This document shows, piece after piece, positions 28,225 through 37,310 of a stretch of 64,000 bases of DNA; the stretch's first letter is position 1, and the number at the start of each line of letters is the position of its first letter. The DNA lies in NCBI GenBank assembly GCA_016715425.1, contig JADKAC010000007.1:310001-374000 (forward strand), read 5' to 3'. The notes under the pieces were generated by a model. The model ran no database searches. It saw only the letters and a program-made list of their open reading frames with translations, and had not been told where the DNA came from. The stretch comes from Bacteroidota bacterium (GTDB lineage Bacteria; Bacteroidota; Bacteroidia; Chitinophagales; BACL12). The translations under genes and the position numbers were made by a program.

Positions 28225-30648
28225 CTATTTTTTCACTTTTTTAGATTTTGGTTTAGCACCACTCTTTGCTTTAGTACTTGCTTTTGATTTAGTCTCACCT
28301 TCTGATTTAGAGTTGCCTTTTCCTTTAGCACCGCCTTTAGTTTTACCACCACCTGTAGGTTTACTTGTCGCAATAATTTCATTTACTTCCTCTAATGATA
28401 AACCTGCTGCTTCTGTACCTTTAGGAATACGGTAATTTTCTTTTCCTTTTTTTATATAAGGCCCATATCTCCCATTTAATATTTGTATCTCATTTTCAGG
28501 CCAATCATGTATAATTTTATTTGCATCTTTTTCATCTTTGATTTTTATCAATTCAATTGACTCAGCTAATGTAATTGAAATTGCTTCGAGATGTTTTGGA
28601 ATAGAATAAAATTTACTGTTCCATCTTACATAAGGTCCGAATCTACCAATTGCGGCTACCACTTCTTTACCTTCATATTCACCAACTGATTTCGGCAATT
28701 TAAAAAGTTCTAATGCTTCATCCAAAGTAATAGTTTGCATATTTTGACTTTTCAGCAAGCCTGCAAATTTTGGTTTTTCTTCTTTTTGTGTATCGCCCAT
28801 TACTGCAATCGGGCCGTACTTTCCCATGCGTACACTTACTGGTAGTCCTGTGTCAGGAGCCACACCTAATTGACGCTCTCCTGTAACACGCTGTGCGGTT
28901 TTTTCTGTTTCTTCTAATGTTTTATGAAACGGAAAATAGAAATCACCAATCATCTTCGGCCAATTTATTTTACCTACTGCTATTTCATCAAACTGCTCTT
29001 CTACCTTCGCAGTGAAGTTAAAATCCATGATAGTCATAAAATTTTCTACAAGAAATTGAGTAACCAACATGCCTAAATCTGTTGGAAATAATTTTGATTT
29101 TTCTGCTCCGGTAATTTCAGTAAGTACTTTACGCTTTACTTCTTTCTCACTCAGATTTAATTGTACATATTTTCTTTCCAATCCATCCTTATCTTGCTTA
29201 ATTGCATATTCTCTTTTCTGAATTGTACTAATGGTTGGTGCATATGTTGAAGGACGACCAATACCCAACTCTTCTAGTTTGCGCACTAAACTTGCTTCTG
29301 TATATCTTGGTGCGGGACGTGTGAATCTTTCGGTTGCAGAAATATCTGTTGGAGTTAAATTATCATTCACATTTAAAGGAGGAATAATGGAATCATCTTC
29401 CTGTTCCACATCATCATCTTTTGATTCGGTATATAATTTTAAAAATCCATCAAATATGATTACCTCACCTTTTGCATGAAATTTTTCAGAGCGAGTACTT
29501 ATATCAATAGTAACATTTGTTTTTTCTAATTCAGCATCACTCATTTGGGATGCAAGAGTACGTCGCCATATTAATTTATACAAACGTTTTTCATCATTAC
29601 CCGCTTCAATATCCTGCGCTTCCATATATGTCGGTCTGATTGCCTCATGCGCTTCTTGAGCACCAGATGATTTTGTTTTATACTTTCTAGGATTTGAATA
29701 TTTTTCACCAAACTGTTTTACAATTTCAGTTTTTGCCGCATCAATTGCAAGTTCAGATAAATTCACAGAATCAGTACGCATGTAAGTGATGTGTCCTTCT
29801 TCATATAATTTTTGTGCAACCACCATTGTGCGACTTACAGAATAACCAAGTTTAGCACTTGCTTCCTGTTGCAATGTAGATGTGGTGAATGGTGCTGATG
29901 GCGAACGTTTACCCGGCTTAACAGTAATATCTGCTACCGTAAATTCTGCTCCAATACATTTATCTAAAAAATCTTTTGCTTCTTTTTCCTGATCAAATTT
30001 TTGATTTAACTCTGCTTTTAATTGTGCAGTTTTCTTACCGTTATTTACTGCAAATATTCCGGCAACTTTGAAGCTGCTTGTAGCGGTAAAATCGATAATT
30101 TCATTTTCTCTTTCCACTAATAATCGCACAGCAACAGATTGCACTCTTCCCGCAGATAATGATCTTGATAAATTTATTTTCTTCCATAATAAAGGAGATA
30201 ATTCAAACCCAACTAATCTGTCTAACACACGACGAGCTTGTTGTGCATTTACCAAATCCATATTTAAATTGCGTGGATTATCCACTGCTTTTTGTATTGC
30301 AGATTTTGTTATTTCGTGAAATACAATTCGTTTTGCTTCCTTCGGATCTAAACCTAATACTTCACATAAATGCCAGGAAATTGCTTCTCCCTCACGGTCC
30401 TCATCCGTCGCTAACCAAATTTCTTCGGCGCCCTTTGCAAGCTTTTTTAATTCCTTTACAACATCTTCTTTGTCCGCAGGAATTACATATTTCGGTGCAA
30501 ATTCATTTTCAATATCAATAGAAAAATTACTCTTTTCCAAATCACGAATATGTCCGTAACAAGACTTCACAATAAATTCCTTTCCCAGAAATTTCTCTAT
30601 TGTTTTTGCCTTTGCGGGCGACTCTACTATCATTAAATTTTTTGCCAT
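28225..30648 (-). CDS. topA: DNA topoisomerase I
   Basis: 807 residues with the ATG at 30648 ('MAKNLMIVESPAKAKTI'); an ATG 21 bases earlier is less likely. TOPRIM residues 'SPAKA' and 'ATDEDREGEAI' (80-90), and the active-site Tyr 289 in 'ITYMRTDS' identify type IA topoisomerase I, which relaxes negative supercoils. In place of zinc fingers the C-terminus has Toprim-C repeats ('GKYGPIAVMG', 'GRFGPYVRW', 'GRYGPYIKKG') and a 40-residue Lys/Gly/Ser tail that likely binds DNA. The SirB1-like gene follows within 6 bases. Confidence 0.95.
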   Translation of the reverse strand: MAKNLMIVESPAKAKTIEKFLGKEFIVKSCYGHIRDLEKSNFSIDIENEFAPKYVIPADKEDVVKELKKLAKGAEEIWLATDEDREGEAISWHLCEVLGLDPKEAKRIVFHEITKSAIQKAVDNPRNLNMDLVNAQQARRVLDRLVGFELSPLLWKKINLSRSLSAGRVQSVAVRLLVERENEIIDFTATSSFKVAGIFAVNNGKKTAQLKAELNQKFDQEKEAKDFLDKCIGAEFTVADITVKPGKRSPSAPFTTSTLQQEASAKLGYSVSRTMVVAQKLYEEGHITYMRTDSVNLSELAIDAAKTEIVKQFGEKYSNPRKYKTKSSGAQEAHEAIRPTYMEAQDIEAGNDEKRLYKLIWRRTLASQMSDAELEKTNVTIDISTRSEKFHAKGEVIIFDGFLKLYTESKDDDVEQEDDSIIPPLNVNDNLTPTDISATERFTRPAPRYTEASLVRKLEELGIGRPSTYAPTISTIQKREYAIKQDKDGLERKYVQLNLSEKEVKRKVLTEITGAEKSKLFPTDLGMLVTQFLVENFMTIMDFNFTAKVEEQFDEIAVGKINWPKMIGDFYFPFHKTLEETEKTAQRVTGERQLGVAPDTGLPVSVRMGKYGPIAVMGDTQKEEKPKFAGLLKSQNMQTITLDEALELFKLPKSVGEYEGKEVVAAIGRFGPYVRWNSKFYSIPKHLEAISITLAESIELIKIKDEKDANKIIHDWPENEIQILNGRYGPYIKKGKENYRIPKGTEAAGLSLEEVNEIIATSKPTGGGKTKGGAKGKGNSKSEGETKSKASTKAKSGAKPKSKKVKK

Positions 30649-30669
30649 GTGTTGGGTATTAACTGTCAT

Positions 30670-31134
30670 TGATTCGGTGCAAATATAACTTTATGCCGAA
30701 ATAGCAAATTTTCACTGACTATTTCTTATGACAAGGAAACCAGGACGCAAATCAGATAAAGTGGGTTGAATGTCGCTGATTATAAGGCTTGTATCGTGGC
30801 GTGCAAGCCTTGTAAAATAATTATTTTATTAATTACAGGAATAGAAGTTTGTATTTTTTTTATGTCACTTCAGGAAAAAGTTTGACTTAACATTGAAATC
30901 AAAATTGCCGATATCGGTTTAATGTGAAAATGCTTTATTCCAATTCTTTAAAACTATTTATCAGGATGTAGGAGTTTTTTTGTGGTTTCATTATTTTAAA
31001 AATATTCATCAGATAATACATGTGAAATATTTTTTTAAAACTAATACCAACAATTACAATTTTGGATGATATTAAATTAAATCAAAGAAAAGATATGATA
31101 ACTGAGTTTGCAGCAACAGAAGATTTATATAAAG
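30670..31134. other. Spacer between the lipocalin and topA genes, with inverted repeats
   Basis: No gene is seen. Three symmetrical elements: an 8-bp perfect stem (30784-30791 with 30804-30811, 12-base loop), directly followed by a 16-base AT palindrome (30813-30828), and a 10-base palindrome CCGATATCGG (30908-30917). The hairpin has no T run on either side, so it is not a standard terminator. This segment also contains the topA promoter region. Confidence 0.55.
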
Positions 31135-31674
31135 TTATTTTTGGTTATCATGTGTTATCCATAACAGATCATCTGTATTATATCCAATCTCTTTTGCAAT
31201 ATTTAAATAATTATTTTTTATATACTCAGGAATTTTTGTTTCCCGAGAAAGAATCCATAAATATTTAAGATTAGCTCCGGCAATCAGTGCATATTTATAT
31301 TCACTATCAATCGCAATAACATTATATCCGGAATAAAAGGGGCCAAAGAAAGATACTTTTAATTTAGCAATACTATCATCACCCACAAATTTTGCTTTAC
31401 CAATTGCCTGTTCCCATTTTTTCTCTTTCGTATTATATCCTTGATTATCTACTTTGATAGTTCCCTTATCATTTAATGAATATTCGGCGGTGGTATTATT
31501 CAAATCTCTTTCGTATTTAAAATCTAATCTTGCTATTTCATACCATTTGCCCAAATATTTTTCTTTATTAAAAGACGATACCGCTTCTGCTCCTTTGGGA
31601 ATAGTAGCGCAAGAAAATAATGCTGTCATAAATAATAGTGATAGTGATAAATAAATTAATGTATTATTCTTCAT
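31135..31674 (-). CDS. blc: Lipocalin (Blc-like outer-membrane lipoprotein)
   Basis: 179 residues from ATG 31674, which opens straight into a lipoprotein signal (lipobox 'LFSC', Cys about residue 22); an in-frame ATG 27 bases upstream is less likely. The lipocalin signature 'YLGKWYEIARLDFKYER' lies at about residues 42-58. Further motifs are 'KAKFVGDDSIAKLKVSFFGPF', 'YNVIAID...YALIAG' and 'LWILSR'. It should bind lipids or fatty acids at the outer membrane, a stress-linked role in enterobacteria. It sits downstream of a truncated BRO-N gene on the same strand. Confidence 0.9.
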   Translation of the reverse strand: MKNNTLIYLSLSLLFMTALFSCATIPKGAEAVSSFNKEKYLGKWYEIARLDFKYERDLNNTTAEYSLNDKGTIKVDNQGYNTKEKKWEQAIGKAKFVGDDSIAKLKVSFFGPFYSGYNVIAIDSEYKYALIAGANLKYLWILSRETKIPEYIKNNYLNIAKEIGYNTDDLLWITHDNQK

Positions 31675-31716
31675 ATCTAAACAAACATCGCCCATATCCA
31701 CTTTGTTTATTCTTAT

Positions 31717-32121
31717 TTAAATTGCATCTAATAATACTTGTGGTATTTTTTGAGAGCATTTCATTTCCGGGTTTTGAATCTCTTGCATTCGTTCATATCC
31801 CACTTTAGCTAACCATTGTTTAAAAGGCTCTGCATTGGGTGAAGGAATTGATTGGATCATGCGGAGAAGATTAGGAGTATCTAAACAATCAGTGGCATAT
31901 TTTTTACCATCGGATGCTTCTAATTTCAGTTGTACGATTTTTTCGTACAACTGACTTCCTTCCTTTGAAAGTTTCTTTTTTAAATCGCTCCAATACCGTT
32001 TGGGTATACTACTCCCCGTTAATATCTCAATCACATCCACCACCGAGAAATACCAAATTTCATTTTCTTCGTCCCAATGCGTACGGACTTTTTTTGATTC
32101 GAATAATTTAATTGAATTCAT
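31717..32121 (-). CDS. Truncated BRO-N (DinD-like) domain protein
   Basis: 134 residues. 'KVRTHWDEENEIWYFSVVDV', 'YWSDLKKKL' and 'KQWLAKVGYERMQEIQNPE' are typical of BRO-N/DinD-like proteins, which usually run to 250-290 residues with a second domain after 'NPE'. Here the sequence leaves the family pattern right after 'NPEM' and stops 16 residues later. The domain occurs in phage antirepressors and in chromosomal DinD. A degraded mobile-element cargo gene is the likely status; residual expression cannot be excluded. Confidence 0.7.
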   Translation of the reverse strand: MNSIKLFESKKVRTHWDEENEIWYFSVVDVIEILTGSSIPKRYWSDLKKKLSKEGSQLYEKIVQLKLEASDGKKYATDCLDTPNLLRMIQSIPSPNAEPFKQWLAKVGYERMQEIQNPEMKCSQKIPQVLLDAI

Positions 32122-32373
32122 AGACTAAAACTATTAAAAAATCGTGATGCATTCATGCGAAAATCTATTTCTTTTTCCACTTAATTACAATTGTTTATAA
32201 TTACTTATCTGAAAAGGAATATCCAAAAAAAAGTAAAGATTATAATAAGCGTTATCCATGTTTTATATACACTATTTAATTATAAATTTTTTTTATTTTT
32301 TTATTTAAGTAGATTTTTGCCAACCCAAACTTATTTATTGCGGTTATGTTGAAAGTATTTAATCTTATGCTTA

Positions 32374-32381
32374 TACCTTTG
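32374..32381 (+). promoter_or_regulatory. Bacteroidota-type -7 box for mrp
   Basis: TACCTTTG fits TAnnTTTG, 17 bases before the ATG, with a TTG about 22 bases upstream as a possible -33 element. Confidence 0.5.
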
Positions 32382-32398
32382 TAAATAAATTTTTTAAA

Positions 32399-33493
32399 AT
32401 GGCGATTACTGAAAAAGCGATTCTCGACGCACTGAGTTATGTGGATGATCCTGATTTGAAGAAGGATTTAGTATCCTTAAATATGGTGCAGGATATTAAG
32501 ATAGATGGCAACAAAGTAAGTTTTACAGTGATACTTACTACACCTGCCTGCCCAATGAAAGAACAAATTCAACATGCTTGTATCACTGCAATAAAAAAAT
32601 TGGTGGATGCAAATGCAGAAGTGGAAGTAAAAATGGGTTCTAATGTAAGTTCAGCTCGTAAATCAAATGAAGTATTATTACCCGGTGTAAAAAATATTAT
32701 TGTTATTTGTTCCGGAAAAGGTGGTGTTGGCAAATCCACTATCACAGTAAATCTCGCAATGGGTCTTGCAGAAACAGGAGCTAAAGTGGGAATTATTGAT
32801 GCGGATATTTACGGACCTTCTATTCCTTTAATGCTTGGTTTACAGGATGCAAAACCAAAGATTAAAGATATCAATGGCAAGGCTACTATTATTCCTGTAG
32901 AGAAATTTGGATTGAAAGTGTTGTCCATCGGATTTTTGGTGGATCCATCACAAGCAGTGGTGTGGAGAGGACCGATGGTTTCTTCTGCATTGCGTCAATT
33001 TGTAAGCGATTGCGATTGGGGAGAACTCGATTATTTAGTAATTGATCTTCCTCCGGGAACCGGTGATGTGCATTTAACTTTAGTGCAAACAGTTCCGGTT
33101 ACAGGTGCTGTTGTGGTAACTACTCCACAAGAAGTTGCAATTGCTGATGCCCGCAAAGCAGCTGCGATGTTTAATATGCCGAATATTAATGTGCCCATAA
33201 TTGGTGTGGTTGAAAATATGGCCTGGTTTACTCCGGAAGAATTACCGGAAAACAAATATTTTATTTTTGGTGAAGGTGGCGGACAAAAACTCGCCGATGA
33301 ATTAAAAATTCCTTTACTCAGTCAAATACCATTAGTGCAGGGAATTCGTGAAGGTGGTGATAACGGTAAGCCCGCATTTAAAAATCCACAGGTAGAACAA
33401 GCATTTGAAGAAATGGTAAAAAATACTGCTCGATTTATTTCTATTCGAAATGAATCTGCGGCTCCCACAAAAAAGGTGGAAGTGTTACTTTAA
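32399..33493 (+). CDS. mrp: Mrp/ApbC iron-sulfur cluster carrier ATPase
   Basis: 364 residues. The N-terminal 80 or so residues form a MIP18/DUF59 domain ('DALSYVDDPDL...LVSLNMVQDI', 'TTPACPMKEQI'); the rest is a P-loop NTPase with deviant Walker A 'SGKGGVGKST' (105-114). ApbC proteins bind and transfer Fe-S clusters to apo-proteins in the cytosol. A NifU-type gene follows 31 bases later and has its own promoter-like box, so the two likely work together in Fe-S assembly. Confidence 0.92.
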   Translation: MAITEKAILDALSYVDDPDLKKDLVSLNMVQDIKIDGNKVSFTVILTTPACPMKEQIQHACITAIKKLVDANAEVEVKMGSNVSSARKSNEVLLPGVKNIIVICSGKGGVGKSTITVNLAMGLAETGAKVGIIDADIYGPSIPLMLGLQDAKPKIKDINGKATIIPVEKFGLKVLSIGFLVDPSQAVVWRGPMVSSALRQFVSDCDWGELDYLVIDLPPGTGDVHLTLVQTVPVTGAVVVTTPQEVAIADARKAAAMFNMPNINVPIIGVVENMAWFTPEELPENKYFIFGEGGGQKLADELKIPLLSQIPLVQGIREGGDNGKPAFKNPQVEQAFEEMVKNTARFISIRNESAAPTKKVEVLL

Positions 33494-33502
33494 TAATTAC
33501 AG

Positions 33503-33510
33503 TAATTTTG
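33503..33510 (+). promoter_or_regulatory. Possible -7 box for the NifU-like gene
   Basis: TAATTTTG fits TAnnTTTG and lies between the mrp stop and the next ATG. Confidence 0.4.
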
Positions 33511-33524
33511 TTTCTGAATACATT

Positions 33525-33767
33525 ATGAGTTTACCTAAAGACATTTACGAAAAAGTAGAATCATCGCTGGATACTATCCGCCCTTATTTAAATGCGGATG
33601 GTGGTGATATTCAGATAGTAGAAATTACGGATGATATGATAGTGAGAGTTAAACTATTGGGTGCATGCGAAACTTGTCCGATGAGTTTTATGACCATGAA
33701 AGCCGGAGTGGAAGAATCTATTCGCAATGCTATTCCAGAAATAAAATCTATTGAAACAGTTTCCTGA
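33525..33767 (+). CDS. NifU C-terminal domain (Nfu-type) Fe-S scaffold
   Basis: 80 residues from ATG 33525. It has 'LDTIRPYLNADGGDIQIVEI' at the N-terminus and 'LLGACETCPMSFMTMKAGVE' in the second half; the C-E-T-C pair binds a [4Fe-4S] cluster between two subunits. Nfu-type proteins deliver clusters to target enzymes. Placed directly after mrp, another cluster carrier. A longer open frame upstream overlaps mrp and is not needed. Confidence 0.92.
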   Translation: MSLPKDIYEKVESSLDTIRPYLNADGGDIQIVEITDDMIVRVKLLGACETCPMSFMTMKAGVEESIRNAIPEIKSIETVS

Positions 33768-33792
33768 TTAATTACTCCATTATTATATTCTA

Positions 33793-33800
33793 TAAATTTG
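33793..33800 (+). promoter_or_regulatory. Bacteroidota-type -7 box for pyrF
   Basis: TAAATTTG fits TAnnTTTG, 12 bases before the pyrF ATG. Confidence 0.5.
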
Positions 33801-33812
33801 CGGTAAAGCACA

Positions 33813-34631
33813 ATGAACCGCAACCAATTAATACAATCCATACGAGATAAAAAATCTTACCTCTGTATTGGTTTAGATACTGACCTCAATAAAATTCCTC
33901 CACATCTTCTCGATAATGAAGATCCTGTTTTTGAATTCAATAAACAGATAATTGATTCTACAAAAAAGTATTGTGTTGCCTACAAACCAAACACTGCATT
34001 TTATGAAGCGTATGGAAGTAAAGGTTGGCAAAGTTTAGAAAAAACAATTGCATATATCGGCGACTCTCATTTTATAATTGCAGATGCAAAAAGAGCTGAT
34101 ATCGGAAATACATCACAACGCTATGCAGAAGCATTTTTTAAAACAATGCAAGCGGATGCAATTACTGTGGCTCCTTATATGGGATCAGATTCTGTTACGC
34201 CATTTTTTATGGATGAGAAATGGGTTATACTACTTGCACTTACGTCCAATACAGGTAGCAATGATTTTCAATTACAGATATCCGAAGGGAAGAAATTATT
34301 TGAACAAGTTATTCTTCGCTCACAACAATGGGGTACCACAGAAAATTTGATGTATGTTGTTGGTGCTACACATCCAAATGTGTTTCAACATATCAGAAGA
34401 TTTGCTCCTGATCATTTTTTATTAGTGCCCGGTGTAGGTGCACAAGGCGGAGATTTAAAAGCAATTTCTGAACATGGATTAAATAAGGATTGCGGATTAT
34501 TGGTAAACAGTTCACGCAATATTATTTATGCTTCCAATGGAAATGACTTTGCAGAAAAAGCATCTTTAGCTGCATCAGAAATTCAACAAGTAATGGAAGT
34601 TTTATTGCGCAGCAAAAAAATAATCCTGTAA
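33813..34631 (+). CDS. pyrF: Orotidine 5'-phosphate decarboxylase
   Basis: 272 residues, the longer (group 2) form of the enzyme that makes UMP from OMP, the last step of de novo pyrimidine synthesis. The catalytic motif 'ADAKRADIGNT' gives Asp 91, Lys 93 and Asp 96. 'LCIGLDTD' at the N-terminus and 'LLVPGVGAQGGDL' near the C-terminus complete the barrel signature. It is followed by a DUF2851 gene 20 bases later. Confidence 0.93.
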   Translation: MNRNQLIQSIRDKKSYLCIGLDTDLNKIPPHLLDNEDPVFEFNKQIIDSTKKYCVAYKPNTAFYEAYGSKGWQSLEKTIAYIGDSHFIIADAKRADIGNTSQRYAEAFFKTMQADAITVAPYMGSDSVTPFFMDEKWVILLALTSNTGSNDFQLQISEGKKLFEQVILRSQQWGTTENLMYVVGATHPNVFQHIRRFAPDHFLLVPGVGAQGGDLKAISEHGLNKDCGLLVNSSRNIIYASNGNDFAEKASLAASEIQQVMEVLLRSKKIIL

Positions 34632-34651
34632 TTTTAATTTAAACTTTCGCC

Positions 34652-35911
34652 GTGAACGAGGATTTACTTCAATTTATATGGAGTATGCAATTGTTAGAAA
34701 CCAATGCATTGTTTACCTCCGATAATGAAAAAATAGAAATACTGCAAGCCGGTACTTTAAATACGAATGCCGGTCCGGATTTTTTGCATGCAAAAATTAA
34801 AATTGGTGATACCATTTGGGCCGGACATATTGAAATTCATATTAAAGCTTCCGATTGGAAATTACATGCACATCAAACTGACCCCGCTTTTAATAATGTA
34901 ATTCTGCATGTTGTTTTAATGGATGATGGATATGATAATGGAATTCCTGTTTTGGAATTGAATGGAAAAATCCCCGGAAGACTTTTAAATAAATATGCAG
35001 CGATGATGCAAACTGCTGCGTGGATTCCTTGCGAAAAACATATCAATCAATTTCCTGAGATAAAATGGAAAAGTTGGTTGCAACGATTAACAGCCGAAAG
35101 ATTAGAACAAAAAGCGTTACATATTGAAGAGCGATTGCATTACAATAAAAATGATTGGGAAGAAACTTGCTATCAATTAATTGCTCGCAGTTTTGGTGCT
35201 CCAATAAATAGTGATGCAATGGAACAAGTAGCAAATGCATTACCATTAAAAACTATATTGCGCCATAAAAATGATCCCACTCAAGTGGAAGCCTTAATAT
35301 TTGGAACCGCAGGATTTCTGGAAAGCAGTTATAAAGAATTATATCCGCATAAGCTGCAATCGGAATATCGTTTTTTAAAAAATAAATTTGAATTAATTGC
35401 CCCCTCGCTGCAATGGAAATTTTCACGATTGCGACCTGCCTCATTCCCTACAATTCGTCTCAGTCAGTTAGCTGCATTAATTTGTAAAACAGATGCATTA
35501 TTCGACAAATTGATTTTACAAAATGATGTAAAAAAAATGGAATCTGTTTTTGCTATTCATCCCGGTGAATATTGGAAAGAACATTATCATTTTAAAAAAG
35601 CAGCAAAAGTTTCTGTTTCCGGTCTTGGCAAATCAACCATACAAATTATACTTATGAATACCGTTGCACCCATTAAGTATTTATATGGATTAAAAAATGG
35701 TAAACAAGAAATGATAGATGATGCAATTGCGTTACTTGAAAAATTGAAGCCGGAAAAAAATTCAATCATTGCGAATTGGGCACAGTTAGGATTTACTGCT
35801 ATGAATGCTGCTGAATCGCAGGCGATGATACAATTAAAGAAAGAATACTGCGACAATCGCAATTGTTTACATTGCCATGTGGGATATTTTGTTTTGGGAA
35901 TGCAAGAATAA
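34652..35911 (+). CDS. DUF2851 family protein
   Basis: 419 residues with a GTG start. The N-terminal part shows the family hallmark 'LQAGTLNTNAGPDFLHAKI' and 'WAGHIEIHIKASDW'. The C-terminus carries four cysteines in 'CDNRNCLHCHVG', a probable metal site. No signal peptide. Widespread in Bacteroidota, function unknown. The -7 box of the next gene begins right after its stop. Confidence 0.85.
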   Translation: MNEDLLQFIWSMQLLETNALFTSDNEKIEILQAGTLNTNAGPDFLHAKIKIGDTIWAGHIEIHIKASDWKLHAHQTDPAFNNVILHVVLMDDGYDNGIPVLELNGKIPGRLLNKYAAMMQTAAWIPCEKHINQFPEIKWKSWLQRLTAERLEQKALHIEERLHYNKNDWEETCYQLIARSFGAPINSDAMEQVANALPLKTILRHKNDPTQVEALIFGTAGFLESSYKELYPHKLQSEYRFLKNKFELIAPSLQWKFSRLRPASFPTIRLSQLAALICKTDALFDKLILQNDVKKMESVFAIHPGEYWKEHYHFKKAAKVSVSGLGKSTIQIILMNTVAPIKYLYGLKNGKQEMIDDAIALLEKLKPEKNSIIANWAQLGFTAMNAAESQAMIQLKKEYCDNRNCLHCHVGYFVLGMQE

Positions 35912-35913
35912 TT

Positions 35914-35921
35914 TAACTTTG
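35914..35921 (+). promoter_or_regulatory. Possible -7 box for the PspC gene
   Basis: TAACTTTG fits TAnnTTTG, only 4 bases before the ATG, so any transcript would be leaderless or nearly so. Confidence 0.35.
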
Positions 35922-35925
35922 CAAT

Positions 35926-36153
35926 ATGTTCTATCAGTTAAAATATTTGGTGGAAAAAGGAGTTTTCGGCGTTTGTTCTTATCTCGGCGAAAAAATGGGA
36001 ATAGCTACATCACGCATTCGTTTATTTTTTATCTACATTACTTTCCTCACTTTGGGCTCACCCATTTTAATTTATATGAGTCTTGCATTTGTAATTAATT
36101 TAAAAAATTATATGCGGGATAAGCTGAGTCCAATCAGAGAATTATTTCAGTAA
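35926..36153 (+). CDS. PspC domain membrane protein
   Basis: 75 residues: 'KGVFGVCSYLGEKMGIATSRIRL' (quoted for position, residues 11-33) leads into one long hydrophobic segment (about 33-60). That is the PspC domain alone. PspC proteins sit in the inner membrane and sense envelope stress. It stands alone; no pspA or pspB is nearby. It ends 40 bases before the convergent tRNA gene. Confidence 0.85.
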   Translation: MFYQLKYLVEKGVFGVCSYLGEKMGIATSRIRLFFIYITFLTLGSPILIYMSLAFVINLKNYMRDKLSPIRELFQ

Positions 36154-36193
36154 TTTTTTCAGCTTAAAATGTATTTGAAGAGTATTTGAAAAG

Positions 36194-36277
36194 TGCCCAG
36201 GACAAGATTCGAACTTGCACATTCTTGCGAACGCCAGCCCCTCAAGCTGGTGCGTCTACCAGTTTCGCCACCTGGGC
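36194..36277 (-). tRNA. tRNA-Leu(GAG)
   Basis: On the minus strand the 84 bases fold as a class II tRNA: 7-bp acceptor stem GCCCAGG/CCTGGGC with discriminator A, a D-arm containing GGTAGACGC, an anticodon stem CCAGC/GCTGG with loop TTGAGGG (anticodon GAG), a short variable arm and a TTCGAAT T-loop. The 3' CCA is not encoded. It would read CUC and CUU leucine codons. Confidence 0.93.
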
Positions 36278-36326
36278 ATAATAGAACAGGCGGCAAAGAT
36301 AGCAGCCAAAATTTAATCTCGAAATT

Positions 36327-37229
36327 TTACTTGAAACGAGGATGATATTGAATCAATGTATCTCTTAAAAATTCTCTGTCGAGATGGGTATAAATTTCAG
36401 TGGTAGTTATACTTTCATGTCCCAGCATTTCCTGCACTGCTCTTAATCCGGCACCGCCTTCAATAAGATGTGTTGCAAAAGAATGTCGGAATGTATGTGG
36501 CGAAATTGTTTTGCGAATACCAACAGCAGCCGCATATTCCCGCAACATCAAAAAAATATACACACGGGTAAGTTTTTTACCCCGACGATTTAAAAACACA
36601 TGATCTTCATATCCTTTTTTAACAGGCACATGCACTCTAGTATTTTCAAGATAAGTGGTAATACATTTCTTTGCACTGTCGCCAATCGGTACTAATCTTT
36701 CTTTATCGCCTTTGCCGGTTACTTTAATAAAATCAACATTTAAGTATAGTTCAGAAATTTTTAATTCCGTTAATTCACTCACACGCAAACCGCAACTGTA
36801 TAATGTTTCTAATATCGCACGATTACGCACACCATCAGGCCTGCTCATATCCACACATTCTAAAATTTTATTTATCTCTTCAATGTTAAGTGTATCCGGT
36901 AATTTTTTACTGAGTTTGGGAAGATCAAGTAATTGAGAAGGATCCACATCAATCAAATCATCCAATAATAAAAATTTAAAAAATGCACGGACACCGGAAA
37001 TCATACGTGCCTGCGATCTGTCGTTCATTCCCAACTCATTCAGAAAATGAATAAATTTTACCAGATGTTCACGAGTAATTGTTTCAGGAAGTATATCCGG
37101 ATAATACATGGCAATAAATTCAGATAACTTTTCTACATCATGTAAATATGCTTCAATAGAATTGCGGGAAAGAGATTTTTCCAATTGCAGATACGCTTTA
37201 AATTCTTTAATACTCCCCTTCCAATTCAT
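36327..37229 (-). CDS. xerD: XerD-type tyrosine recombinase
   Basis: 300 residues, the normal XerC/XerD size, with a SAM-like N-terminal core-binding domain (to about 105) and a catalytic domain carrying Arg 149 ('SCGLRVSEL'), Lys 172, His 245 and Arg 248 ('HTFRHSF'), His 271 and the nucleophile Tyr 280. It resolves chromosome dimers at dif. It could also be an integrase, but there is no element around it and the protein is of the housekeeping type. XerC versus XerD cannot be settled from sequence alone. Confidence 0.85.
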   Translation of the reverse strand: MNWKGSIKEFKAYLQLEKSLSRNSIEAYLHDVEKLSEFIAMYYPDILPETITREHLVKFIHFLNELGMNDRSQARMISGVRAFFKFLLLDDLIDVDPSQLLDLPKLSKKLPDTLNIEEINKILECVDMSRPDGVRNRAILETLYSCGLRVSELTELKISELYLNVDFIKVTGKGDKERLVPIGDSAKKCITTYLENTRVHVPVKKGYEDHVFLNRRGKKLTRVYIFLMLREYAAAVGIRKTISPHTFRHSFATHLIEGGAGLRAVQEMLGHESITTTEIYTHLDREFLRDTLIQYHPRFK

Positions 37230-37296
37230 TGCTTGAAATTAAAACCATACACTTGCATTTATTTTTATAGTCAACACAGAAAAATGTGAATTAAAC

Positions 37297-37304
37297 TAAT
37301 TTTG
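37297..37304 (+). promoter_or_regulatory. Bacteroidota-type -7 box for aroQ
   Basis: TAATTTTG fits TAnnTTTG, 6 bases before the ATG at 37311. Confidence 0.45.
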
Positions 37305-37310
37305 TACACG

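Noticed and set aside
31062..31268. Plus-strand ORF of 68 residues near the lipocalin
   Set aside because: Most of it is antisense to the lipocalin 3' end; no family pattern.
36327..37229. XerD-like gene as integrase of an element inserted at tRNA-Leu
   Set aside because: Although it is next to a tRNA gene, there is no att-like repeat of the tRNA end, no cargo, and the protein is of normal Xer size and type.
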